Positions 7,952 to 14,809 of a stretch of 22,868 bases of DNA are shown here, piece by piece. A model generated the notes under the pieces. The model made no database searches. It was not told the DNA's origin and worked only from the letters and a program-made list of their open reading frames with translations. The DNA is from Campylobacteraceae bacterium. GTDB lineage: Bacteria; Campylobacterota; Campylobacteria; Campylobacterales; Sulfurovaceae. The stretch covers positions 1-22,868 of the forward strand of contig JALUKJ010000307.1 of assembly GCA_027056615.1 (NCBI GenBank), given 5' to 3'. The first letter of the stretch is position 1, and every line of letters starts with the position of its first letter. The translations under genes and the position numbers were made by a program.

Positions 7952-8446
7952 ATGCAGAAAGATAAGCGATATCGACCAAATGTCGCGGCTGTTATACTCT
8001 CTTCAAATTATCCACAGCAATGTGAATTTTTTTTAGGTAAACGTTCCGATATTCGGAATACATGGCAATTCCCCCAAGGTGGCATTGACAATAACGAAAC
8101 ACCACAAGAGGCACTTCTTCGTGAACTTCAAGAGGAGATTGGTTGTAATGATGTTGAGATTATTGCTGAGTATCCTTATTGGATATCATATGACTTTCCT
8201 ATTGGTGTTAAGTCTCGTAAAATGTACCCATTTGATGGGCAGAGACAGAAATATTTTTTAGTTAAATTGCAGGAGAACGCAAAGATAGACTTAGAGAGTT
8301 ACCATGAACCAGAATTTGAAGACTACAACTATGTAGGGTATAAACAGTTGCTAAAAAAAGCGACCTATTTTAAACGGCATGTCTACCGACGTGTCATAGA
8401 ACATTTTGTGAGAGAGGGGCATATAGTCGATGTTAATCGTACATAA
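7952..8446 (+). CDS. rppH: RNA pyrophosphohydrolase RppH (Nudix hydrolase)
   Basis: It removes pyrophosphate from the 5' end of mRNA and dinucleoside polyphosphates, starting RNA decay. The Nudix box is complete: GGIDNNETPQEALLRELQEE then IG, fitting GX5EX7REUXEEXGU. WQFPQGGID before it and the N-terminal KRYRPNVAAVILSS are typical of RppH/invasion protein A. The frame is open from a TTG at 7907, but the ATG at 7952 gives the conserved start MQKDKRYRPN and a 164-residue protein of normal size; the ribosome binding site is weak. Its last 17 bases overlap the start of lysC, indicating coupled translation. Confidence 0.94.
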   Translation: MQKDKRYRPNVAAVILSSNYPQQCEFFLGKRSDIRNTWQFPQGGIDNNETPQEALLRELQEEIGCNDVEIIAEYPYWISYDFPIGVKSRKMYPFDGQRQKYFLVKLQENAKIDLESYHEPEFEDYNYVGYKQLLKKATYFKRHVYRRVIEHFVREGHIVDVNRT

Positions 8447-9635
8447 GTATGGAGGAACCAGTGTTGGTTCTTTGGAGCGAATAGAAAACGTTGCTACAAG
8501 AGTAGCCAAAGCAAGAGAAGAGGGTAATGACATAGTTGTTGTTGTCTCTGCTATGAGTGGAGAGACCAATAAACTTATTGAGTATGCAAAGCACTTTTCA
8601 GACAATCCATCAAAACGTGAAATGGATATGTTATTAAGTTCTGGAGAGAGAGTAACAGCTGCACTGTTAGCTATTGCTCTTCAAGAGAAGGGTTACCCTG
8701 CTGTGGCCATGACAGGAAGACAAGCAGGAATCTTAACTGATGATGCCCATACCTATGCACGAATAGAGTCTATTGACCCTATAGCTATGGAAACAGAGAT
8801 AGCTGAGGGTAAAGTGGTTATTGTTTCAGGTTTTCAAGGGATTAATGCGAGTGGTTCTGTTACTACTCTTGGTCGTGGTGGTTCAGACCTATCAGCAGTA
8901 GCAATTGCAGGTGCATTAAAAGCAGATGCTTGTGAGATTTATTCTGATGTAGATGGTATCTACACTACTGACCCAAGAATTGAGCCAAAAGCAAAAAAGA
9001 TGGATTTTGTCTCTTATGATGAGATGTTAGAATTAGCTTCACTTGGAGCAAAGGTTTTACAGAGTCGGTCAGTAGAGTTAGCAAAAAAATTAAATGTAAA
9101 AATAGTAGCAAAAAGTTCGTTCTCAGATGCAGAAGGAACTGTTATTGGAGAGGAGACAGAGAAGATGGAAGCAGTTTTAGTTAGTGGTATAGCCTTAGAT
9201 AGAAATCAAGCACGAGTAACAATTAGAGAGGTTTCAGACAAACCTGGCATTGCAGCTGAGATTTTTACAAAGTTAGCCGAAGAGCAGATTAATGTAGATA
9301 TGATAATCCAAAATGCATCTTCTGATGGTAAAACAAATTTAGGTTTTACTGTTCCTGCAAGTGAATTAACACAAGCTAAAGATGTTATTGAGTCGTTTGA
9401 CCATGACATAGGTGGAATGGATTTAGATGATTCTGTTTGTAAAGTCTCTGTTGTTGGTGTGGGTATGAAATCACACTCAGGTGTGGCTGCTACAGCATTT
9501 TGCGCTTTAGCTAATGAAAACATTAATATTGAGATGATTTCAACATCAGAGATTAAAGTCTCTATGATTATTTCGGAAAAATACGCTGAACTAGCTGTTC
9601 GTACACTTCACAACGCATATAATTTAGATAAGTAG
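8430..9635 (+). CDS. lysC: Aspartate kinase LysC
   Basis: It phosphorylates aspartate, the first step towards lysine, threonine, methionine and diaminopimelate for the cell wall. The kinase domain covers about 1-250, with KYGGTSVG at 6-13, SGERVTAALL at 71-80, SGFQGI at 133-138, GRGGSD at 148-153 and YSDVDGIYTTDPR at 171-183. The C-terminal part (about 260-401) holds two ACT domains, including SDKPGIAAEIF and KSHSGVAATAF, which bind lysine and/or threonine for feedback control in this single-function class. The length of 401 residues is normal. GAGAGGGG lies 11 bases upstream, inside rppH. hobA follows after 1 base. Confidence 0.96.
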   Translation: MLIVHKYGGTSVGSLERIENVATRVAKAREEGNDIVVVVSAMSGETNKLIEYAKHFSDNPSKREMDMLLSSGERVTAALLAIALQEKGYPAVAMTGRQAGILTDDAHTYARIESIDPIAMETEIAEGKVVIVSGFQGINASGSVTTLGRGGSDLSAVAIAGALKADACEIYSDVDGIYTTDPRIEPKAKKMDFVSYDEMLELASLGAKVLQSRSVELAKKLNVKIVAKSSFSDAEGTVIGEETEKMEAVLVSGIALDRNQARVTIREVSDKPGIAAEIFTKLAEEQINVDMIIQNASSDGKTNLGFTVPASELTQAKDVIESFDHDIGGMDLDDSVCKVSVVGVGMKSHSGVAATAFCALANENINIEMISTSEIKVSMIISEKYAELAVRTLHNAYNLDK

Positions 9636-9636
9636 T

Positions 9637-10182
9637 ATGACATCAATCCTAAACTGGACGCTCGATACCATTCGAGAAGAGGACTCCTCTTTCTCATGGA
9701 TGGAAGAGTGTCGTTACGATTGGGTTCCTGTAGTTCAATCGGCTGTTAGAAAGATTATAGAGGGTCAAACCATACTTATTTTGACTGATGATAAAAGAGG
9801 ATGGTATGCTAAGTATGTAGCAAGTAAAATAAACAATCTTCAAAATGAACGACCATTTTTACCTGTCTACACTTTAAAGTCAATGTTTCCACATCTTGAC
9901 AAAATGAACAATACCCAAGAGTTAGATTTACTAGAAGATATGCTTAATATATCTTACCCTAATGGTTACTTTATTTGGTACATTGGTTCAGCAGAGAGTC
10001 CCTACACAAAGTTTGTTTTTAGAAATGATGAAAATCTATTATGGATAATAGACGGAGATGTTCCTAACTCATTCTATTTAAGAGGTGGAAACTCATCGTT
10101 AGATATTAAGCTTATTCAACTCTTTAAACTCTTTAATAAAACCATTGACTCTGCACTCTTTGGCGATATAAGTCTGGATTAA
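9637..10182 (+). CDS. hobA: DnaA initiator-associating protein HobA
   Basis: HobA binds DnaA and promotes its assembly at oriC. It is a campylobacterotan protein with a SIS-like fold, structurally and functionally comparable to E. coli DiaA. It has 181 residues, matching the H. pylori protein (about 180). Similar features, recalled from that protein, include NW/DW near the N-terminus, a central ERPFLPVYTLKSMFP and the closing DIKLIQLFKLFNKTIDSALF. There is no signal peptide or membrane segment, so it is cytoplasmic. It sits 1 base after lysC and 3 bases before holB, the order known in Helicobacter. No strong ribosome binding site is seen, so translation is probably coupled to lysC. It is the best taxonomic marker in the window. 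Confidence 0.92.
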   Translation: MTSILNWTLDTIREEDSSFSWMEECRYDWVPVVQSAVRKIIEGQTILILTDDKRGWYAKYVASKINNLQNERPFLPVYTLKSMFPHLDKMNNTQELDLLEDMLNISYPNGYFIWYIGSAESPYTKFVFRNDENLLWIIDGDVPNSFYLRGGNSSLDIKLIQLFKLFNKTIDSALFGDISLD

Positions 10183-10185
10183 CTA

Positions 10186-10818
10186 ATGGGTTTGGCTTCT
10201 GGAATTATTATAACCCACCAAGCAGAAGCTATTTTAAATGAGCTAGAGGCACAACGCACTACTGAAAGCTTTACAATTATAAAAAGTGAAGATGACAAAG
10301 GTAAACCTAAAGAGTTTTTAGTAGAACATGCTCAAAAAGCAATAGAAAAAGCCTATATTGCATCTGAAAACTTAAACTACATTATTTTAATTGCTCCAAA
10401 ATTCTCCGATATTTCTCAAAATAGACTATTAAAAGTTATAGAAGAGCCTCCAAGAAATAAAGCATTTATTATTATCACCGAGTCAAAGTCTGCCTTATTA
10501 GACACTATACAGTCACGACTACCTGTAACTGTTTTACATGACAACAGTTCAGAAGAGCAGTTAAACTTAGACCTAGAGAATTTGAACTTAGCAAGGGTTT
10601 ATGAGTTTGCACAAGAACACTCACGAATTTCGGCTGTTGAGTGTAAAGTGTTGGTCGAAAAAATCTCTTTGGGGGCAATGAAGTCTCAAAAGTACAATCT
10701 TGATGAGTCCACTTTGAAGCTATTTTCAGATTGTATAAAAGCACTTGATATGGGGTCGCCTACTACGTTTGTTTTGAATACATTGCTTTTTAAGTTGTTG
10801 GCTATGAAGAAGAGGTAA
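10186..10818 (+). CDS. holB: DNA polymerase III delta' subunit (clamp loader), short campylobacterotan form
   Basis: A clamp-loader subunit that helps place the beta sliding clamp on DNA. It has only 210 residues against about 330 in E. coli. The AAA+ core is recognisable: NYIILIAPKFSDISQNRLLK (alignment of DKLT...ANALLK), then KVIEEPPRNKAFIIITES, then LLDTIQSRLPV in place of the SRC motif. No Walker A motif or zinc-binding cysteine cluster is present, as known for delta' of this group. It follows hobA by 3 bases. In relatives folP comes next; here an accessory islet of about 2 kb intervenes. No terminator is visible after it. Confidence 0.88.
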   Translation: MGLASGIIITHQAEAILNELEAQRTTESFTIIKSEDDKGKPKEFLVEHAQKAIEKAYIASENLNYIILIAPKFSDISQNRLLKVIEEPPRNKAFIIITESKSALLDTIQSRLPVTVLHDNSSEEQLNLDLENLNLARVYEFAQEHSRISAVECKVLVEKISLGAMKSQKYNLDESTLKLFSDCIKALDMGSPTTFVLNTLLFKLLAMKKR

Positions 10819-10861
10819 TACTTTTACTTGTAACCCAATATATATACAATGAAACCTATGT

Positions 10862-10889
10862 TATACTTTTTAAACTAAATATAAAAGGA
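10862..10889 (+). promoter_or_regulatory. Promoter -10 box and ribosome binding site of the relBE-HNH cluster
   Basis: TATACT at 10862-10867 is followed by AAAGGA at 10884-10889, 6 bases before the ATG at 10896. No good -35 box is seen. The upstream stretch around 10840-10847 is an alternating AT run that could form part of an autoregulatory operator, but no clear dyad was found. Confidence 0.4.
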
Positions 10890-10895
10890 TAAAAG

Positions 10896-11180
10896 ATGTA
10901 TGTAAAACCTATTAAGGTGCAAACTTCATTACGAATCGAGCAAAATTCATTACAAGATGCTAAAAAAATTTTAGAAGAGATGGGTATGAATTTTTCAGAA
11001 GCTGTTAATATCTTTACTAAAATGATTGTAGCTCATAGAGGATTGCCTTTTGAAGTTAAACTTCCTAATTCTGATACTAACCTTACTCAAAAACTTAAAA
11101 TTGCATTAGATGAGGTAGCAAAGATAGAACGAGGAGAGATAAAAGCAACCAATGCACGGGACTTTTTAGATGAATTATGA
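10896..11180 (+). CDS. RelB/DinJ-family antitoxin
   Basis: The antitoxin of a type II toxin-antitoxin pair; it should neutralise the toxin encoded next and repress their shared promoter. The N-terminal half (about 5-48) fits a ribbon-helix-helix DNA-binding fold: a strand VQTSLRI, helix SLQDAKKILEEMG and helix NFSEAVNIFTKMIVAHRG. GLPFEVKLPN at 50-59 is the signature end of the RelB/DinJ domain. The acidic C-terminus (LDEVAKIERGEIKATNARDFLDEL) is expected to wrap the toxin. Its last 11 bases overlap the toxin start. It interrupts the holB-folP neighbourhood and so is probably acquired. Confidence 0.88.
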   Translation: MYVKPIKVQTSLRIEQNSLQDAKKILEEMGMNFSEAVNIFTKMIVAHRGLPFEVKLPNSDTNLTQKLKIALDEVAKIERGEIKATNARDFLDEL

Positions 11181-11499
11181 GGTAAAAGCTGTTGATAATT
11201 TTACAAAAGATGTAAAAAAGCTCTTTAAAAAATATCGTTCTATAAAATCAGATATTCTTGAATTGATTGATAGACTAGAAGAAGACTATACTATTGGTAT
11301 TGATTTGGGTTCAAATCTATATAAAATTAGAGTAAAAAATAGTGATGTTGGTGGTAAAAGTGGAGGTTATAGAGTCATCTACTACACACGCCTTACTAAT
11401 GGGTCTATTTATCTTTTAACCATCTATTCTAAAAGTCAAAAAGAGAGTATTAATGTGAAGAGTTTAAAACCTCTTATTGATGAGATTGAGAAGGATTGA
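11170..11499 (+). CDS. RelE/ParE-superfamily toxin
   Basis: The toxin partner of the overlapping RelB-like antitoxin. It has 109 residues, normal for the superfamily. The pattern fits the fold: N-terminal helices with FTKDVKKLFKKYRSIKSDILELIDRLEED, then strands carrying LYKIRVKNS, KSGGYRVIYYT and IYLLTIYSKS. The basic residues in GGKSGGYRVIYY and YSKSQKE would lie near the active site. By family knowledge such toxins cleave mRNA on the ribosome (RelE type) or poison gyrase (ParE type); the GGYRVIYY form favours a RelE-like ribonuclease, but this is inferred. The gene looks intact. The ATPase pseudogene starts 3 bases after its stop, with AAGGA inside the relE end as ribosome binding site, so the two were probably one transcript. 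Confidence 0.85.
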   Translation: MNYEVKAVDNFTKDVKKLFKKYRSIKSDILELIDRLEEDYTIGIDLGSNLYKIRVKNSDVGGKSGGYRVIYYTRLTNGSIYLLTIYSKSQKESINVKSLKPLIDEIEKD

Positions 11500-11502
11500 T
11501 TT

Positions 11503-11793
11503 TTGGAACTGGTCTATCTTTGGGTTGAAGAGTATAAAAATATTCATAAGCAGGGGTTTAATTTTTTGCCTAGATTTTCTTGTGAGTATGAAACAAAAGA
11601 AATGAATATTTATTATGCATAATATTGAAGAATTAAAAAATGCTATAGTATCTTTACTATCGCTGAGCCTATTGTTAAAAATCAGTTGCAACGGATGTTG
11701 GATAGTAAGAGGCTTAAAAAAGTAGATAAAATTGATGCTATAGAAAAAGATATTAAAGCATTACAAGAATCATTAGTAAAGTTGGAAAAATGA
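11503..11793 (+). pseudogene. Remnant of an AAA/SMC-like ATPase gene (PtuA-like), body deleted
   Basis: Two coding fragments remain in the same frame. The first starts at a TTG at 11503 with AAGGA 7 bases upstream and encodes 39 codons, beginning LELVYLWVEEYKNIHKQGFN (Met if initiated) and ending at TAA 11620-11622. A second stop, TGA, lies at 11626-11628. The second fragment, 11629-11790, encodes about 54 codons including IFTIAEPIVKNQLQRML and a charged coiled-coil tail ending ESLVKLEK; its TGA overlaps the HNH start (ATGA). The first fragment resembles the start of ATPases that accompany HNH nucleases in Septu-like defence systems, as recalled from such proteins. The Walker A, signature and Walker B regions are absent. 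I infer a large internal deletion from a gene of about 1.3-1.6 kb. Confidence 0.65.
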
Positions 11794-12731
11794 TAAAAAT
11801 TCAAAATGAGCATTTAGAAAACTTAGCTCAAAATCACTATAGAGCTATTACAAACTATTTAAGTATTAAAAAAATAGAAAAATGGAACGCTCAAATAAAA
11901 AAAGATTTCTCTAGTGAGTATAATCTTGAAAAACTTTTATTGGCTAAACCTCATGAATTACGAGAGCTTAAACGAATTTTTAAAGGAAATAAAGAGGATT
12001 ATAAAATTTTTAAAACTTATTATAATTATCTTAATAGTTATATAAATACAAAATTTTTTCTACTCGGAAACGATGGCTTTAGCCTCGCCAAGTTCGGGGC
12101 TGAAGCCTCCGATTCCGAAACTAAACGAGTTGATTATAATGCGTATAAATTGGTTAAAGATTTAAATATCTCTACATGCCCCTATTGTAACCGTGGAACA
12201 ATATATAATCTTCAAAAATCAAAAGGAAGAACTTCGGAAATAGACCATTTTTATCCTAAAGAGAAATATCCATATTTTGCTATCTCTTTTTATAACCTTA
12301 TTCCAAGTTGTAAAGTGTGCAACAAATTAAAAATGGAAAATGAAATTGAAATACATCCTTATGAGAGAGGTTTTGAAAATACTAACTTTAAACTAAAAAT
12401 TAAAGACTCAACCTTTTATCACTCTGTCAATGGTTTTGATTTGGAATTTAAAAGTGAAGATAAGAAAACAGATAATCAGATAGAAACATTTAAACTTGAT
12501 GACCTATACCAAAATCACAAAGACATAATCCTAGAACTCATACAAAAAGAAGCCATCTACAACGAAAGCTATTCAGATGAACTCTTAACCCAATACGAGG
12601 GAACACTTTTTAAAAACAAAGAAGATTTACAACGCCTTATAAGTGGTGGGTATGTGAGTGATGATGAGATAGGGAAACGACCATTATTTAAGCTTGTTAA
12701 AGATATTTCAGAGGAGTTAAGATTAATATGA
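11790..12731 (+). CDS. HNH endonuclease, PtuB-like partner of the decayed ATPase
   Basis: A probable DNA nuclease of 313 residues. The HNH/beta-beta-alpha-metal core spans about 130-180: CPYC (Cys130, Cys133), then EIDHFYPK with Asp152-His153, then FYNLIPSC (Cys174) and KVCNK (Cys177, Asn178). The four cysteines likely bind a structural zinc and the DH...N residues the catalytic metal. The N-terminal 120 residues are basic and helical; the C-terminal 120 are acidic and unassigned. The ATG overlaps the stop of the ATPase remnant. In Septu-type systems the HNH protein acts with an ATPase; here the ATPase is broken, so the nuclease is orphaned or inactive in defence. Residues 92-110 are encoded by an in-frame palindromic element. 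The gene itself has no frameshift. Confidence 0.75.
   Translation: MIKIQNEHLENLAQNHYRAITNYLSIKKIEKWNAQIKKDFSSEYNLEKLLLAKPHELRELKRIFKGNKEDYKIFKTYYNYLNSYINTKFFLLGNDGFSLAKFGAEASDSETKRVDYNAYKLVKDLNISTCPYCNRGTIYNLQKSKGRTSEIDHFYPKEKYPYFAISFYNLIPSCKVCNKLKMENEIEIHPYERGFENTNFKLKIKDSTFYHSVNGFDLEFKSEDKKTDNQIETFKLDDLYQNHKDIILELIQKEAIYNESYSDELLTQYEGTLFKNKEDLQRLISGGYVSDDEIGKRPLFKLVKDISEELRLI
12064..12118 (+). repeat. 55-bp palindromic element inserted in frame in the HNH gene
   Basis: A GC-rich stretch in AT-rich surroundings. The outer arms 12064-12086 and 12096-12118 match as inverted repeats at 18 of 23 positions. Each arm also holds a small palindrome, GGCTTTAGCC and GGCTGAAGCC. It is read in frame as LGNDGFSLAKFGAEASDSE and adds no stop. 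This behaviour resembles Rickettsia palindromic elements and REP-like sequences, which can insert in genes in frame. No second copy was seen in the window. Confidence 0.65.
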
Positions 12732-12738
12732 AAGCTTC

Positions 12739-12839
12739 TGTAGGGTGCGATTGCAATCGCACCATTTATACAACATTCAAAACAAAATTTCAATTTTTCT
12801 TTATGCCAATTAACGGTGCGATGGCAATCGCACCCTACA
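12739..12839. repeat. REP-like inverted pair (REPIN-like) between the HNH gene and folP
   Basis: Two 25-base arms, 12739-12763 and 12815-12839, are inverted copies with a single mismatch. Each contains an internal palindrome; in the left arm GGTGCGATTGCAATCGCACC is perfect. The 51-base spacer is AT-rich. The size and design match REPINs, pairs of REP sequences mobilised in trans by RAYT (REP-associated tyrosine) transposases; none is in this window. In RNA the pair could fold into a long hairpin just 20 bases before folP, affecting readthrough or stability. Confidence 0.75.
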
Positions 12840-12858
12840 AGTATCAATCGAGGTTACC

Positions 12859-14001
12859 ATGAAAATCTACCAACTAAACAAAATAAAAAACAAAAAAGAG
12901 TTCCTAAAGAACCTAAAAGTCCACGGTGGTGGTGTGCTTATTATGGCTAAGAAGATGGAGTTGTTTTACTTTCAGATAAAAGATTTAAAGACCCCTGCTA
13001 TTAATATCTTAAAGCAAGATGCACTAAGTATTGGAGCTGAGTTGGCTACTCCTTCTGGGGTGATAACTTGTGAGAGGGAGAGCTATGATTGTTTACTTGT
13101 GGGGACGCGTAAACACATTGAGATACTCTCTAAAAAGGAGTTGGCTCAACCTTTTGGACTAAAGTCTTTGGCTTTGGAGTTACAGGAGTTTTTGAGGGTT
13201 AAAGAGTACCCTGTTAAAATCATGGGAATTATTAATGCCAATGATGACAGTTTTTTTAAGGGGTCACGTTTTAGAGATAGTGATGCTATTGAGAAGATAG
13301 AGCAGATGATAGAGGATGGGGCAGACATAATTGACATTGGAGCTGTCTCTTCTCGTCCTAATGCTGATGTGGTTTCAGATGAGGTTGAGTTAGAACGCAT
13401 AAAACCAATTTGTGATACTATAAAGAGTAAAAAGCTTTATGAAAAAGTATCTTTTTCGGTGGACTCTTATACTCCATCGGTTATTGAGTATGCTTTGAAG
13501 TCAGGTTTTAATTTGGTCAATGACATTACAGGAGCTTCTAATGATAAGGTGGTGGAATTGGCTGTGGAGTATGGGGCGAAGTTGTGCATTATGCACATGC
13601 AAGGAACACCACAAACTATGCAACAAAACCCAACTTATGAAGATGTAATGGTGGAGGTTTCGGAGTTTTTTGAGGAGCGAATAGCGAAGTGTGAAGCCTT
13701 AGGAATGAAAAGAGAAGATATTATATTAGATGTTGGCATTGGATTTGGAAAAACTTTAGAGCATAACTTAATGCTTATAAAAAATATGGGACATTTTAAA
13801 AAGTTTAGTTGTGAAGTATTGGTAGGAGCTAGTCGAAAGTCAATGATAGATAAGGTAATTCCTACCCCAACGCAGGAGCGATTAGCAGGAACAATTGTTA
13901 TTCACACACGAGCTGTTGAGAATGGAGCTTCTATTGTACGTTGTCATGATGTTAAAGAGCATAGACAGGCTTTGGCTATTTTAGAAGCTTTAGACACTTA
14001 A
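12859..14001 (+). CDS. folP: Dihydropteroate synthase FolP with N-terminal extension
   Basis: It condenses p-aminobenzoate with dihydropterin pyrophosphate in folate synthesis and is the sulfonamide target. At 380 residues it has the long form known from Helicobacter, with about 118 residues before the catalytic barrel. The barrel motifs are IMGIINANDDSFF (121-133), GADIIDIGAVSSRPN (about 153-167), FSVDSYTPSVIEYA, LVNDITGAS, LCIMHMQGTPQTMQ, ILDVGIGFGKTLEHN and LVGASRKSMI. Two loops differ from the common versions: NANDDSF for N-TPDSF, and AVSSRPN for GESTRPG. GAGG at 12850-12853 is the ribosome binding site. It is normally next to holB; here it follows the accessory islet and a REP pair, so its expression may have changed. 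The last 12 bases overlap a convergent gene. Confidence 0.93.
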   Translation: MKIYQLNKIKNKKEFLKNLKVHGGGVLIMAKKMELFYFQIKDLKTPAINILKQDALSIGAELATPSGVITCERESYDCLLVGTRKHIEILSKKELAQPFGLKSLALELQEFLRVKEYPVKIMGIINANDDSFFKGSRFRDSDAIEKIEQMIEDGADIIDIGAVSSRPNADVVSDEVELERIKPICDTIKSKKLYEKVSFSVDSYTPSVIEYALKSGFNLVNDITGASNDKVVELAVEYGAKLCIMHMQGTPQTMQQNPTYEDVMVEVSEFFEERIAKCEALGMKREDIILDVGIGFGKTLEHNLMLIKNMGHFKKFSCEVLVGASRKSMIDKVIPTPTQERLAGTIVIHTRAVENGASIVRCHDVKEHRQALAILEALDT

Positions 14002-14805
14002 AATAGCTGTTTTGTTATCTTCTTGGCTTGAAGTTTTAATCTGTTTTGAACTTTCAGGCTTCTTTTTTTGCTTCTCCTCTTCTTGTTTCTCTTTGACCTC
14101 TTTGGTTGCTTGAGCTACTTTATCTTTGATGACTTTTGGGTCAATGGTTGGTGTCGTAGGCTCTTTTGTTACAACTCTTGTATTCATTTGTGACTGCATC
14201 TCTTTTAATGCTCGGTTAATCTCAATAAGTCCATACTCAAGGTTACACTGTTTATCATATTTAAGGGTGTCTTCTTTTAGATTCTCTATAGAGTATTTAT
14301 CTAAAGGCAATACCTGTTTCTTTTTCATCTCTTTTGCAAATCTTGCACGAGCAATCTCTACACCTTTTCTCATTTCAGGAGATAGAGCATTTGTATAGGC
14401 TGTTTTATCTTTAATTGACTCTTTATTGTTTCCCTCTAAAAAGACAGCTTTAGCTGTGTTAGTAATGTAGCTAAGTCCAAAAAGAGTACCTATTGTATCT
14501 GCAATACTCATATATAGTGAGTCATTTTTGTTACTATTATCAGTTTTTTTAAGAGGTTGATTGAGAAAGTTAGTACATTGCATATCTGATTTAAGAATAA
14601 ACTCATCCATATAACTATTACGATTTTGTTTGGTTGCCTTTTTATCTAATGAGTGCATAAAGTTATGTTCATTAGTTGAGAAGATAAGCTCTTTTTTTGT
14701 TGAACTCGTATTATAATAGTTACTATTTATATCAATAGATGATTGAATACAACCTGTAAGAAATATTATAGCAAATGTTGATAGAAGTGTTGTAGAAGTT
14801 TTCAT
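13990..14805 (-). CDS. Putative lipoprotein of unknown function
   Basis: I do not recognise a family. The N-terminus is a lipoprotein signal with lipobox LTGC and Cys19 as the acylated residue. Residues 20-130 contain many Ser/Asn/Lys and one cysteine; about 100-125 (DTIGTLFGLSYITNTAKAVF) is the only hydrophobic stretch after the signal. Residues about 130-215 look helical and contain a further cysteine. The last 50 residues are Lys/Glu/Gln-rich low complexity, likely a coiled coil or a disordered tail. AGGGA lies 10 bases before the ATG, in an inverted repeat shared with the intergenic region. It overlaps folP convergently by 12 bases. A second lipoprotein gene lies directly upstream. Confidence 0.65.
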   Translation of the reverse strand: MKTSTTLLSTFAIIFLTGCIQSSIDINSNYYNTSSTKKELIFSTNEHNFMHSLDKKATKQNRNSYMDEFILKSDMQCTNFLNQPLKKTDNSNKNDSLYMSIADTIGTLFGLSYITNTAKAVFLEGNNKESIKDKTAYTNALSPEMRKGVEIARARFAKEMKKKQVLPLDKYSIENLKEDTLKYDKQCNLEYGLIEINRALKEMQSQMNTRVVTKEPTTPTIDPKVIKDKVAQATKEVKEKQEEEKQKKKPESSKQIKTSSQEDNKTAILSV

Positions 14806-14809
14806 GATG

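Noticed and set aside
8079..8261. 60-codon frame inside rppH
   Set aside because: It overlaps the Nudix box region in another frame and has no support.
9206..9523. Minus-strand frame opposite lysC
   Set aside because: It is fully inside the ACT-domain region of lysC, with no domain or start signal.
12739..12839. CRISPR array
   Set aside because: Only two inverted, not direct, copies, each a palindrome; no regular spacer series and no cas genes.
12569..12847. Minus-strand 92-codon frame across the HNH end and the REP pair
   Set aside because: It runs through both palindromic arms (VGCDCHRT and NGAIAIAPYRS are translations of the repeats) and has no recognisable domain or start signal.
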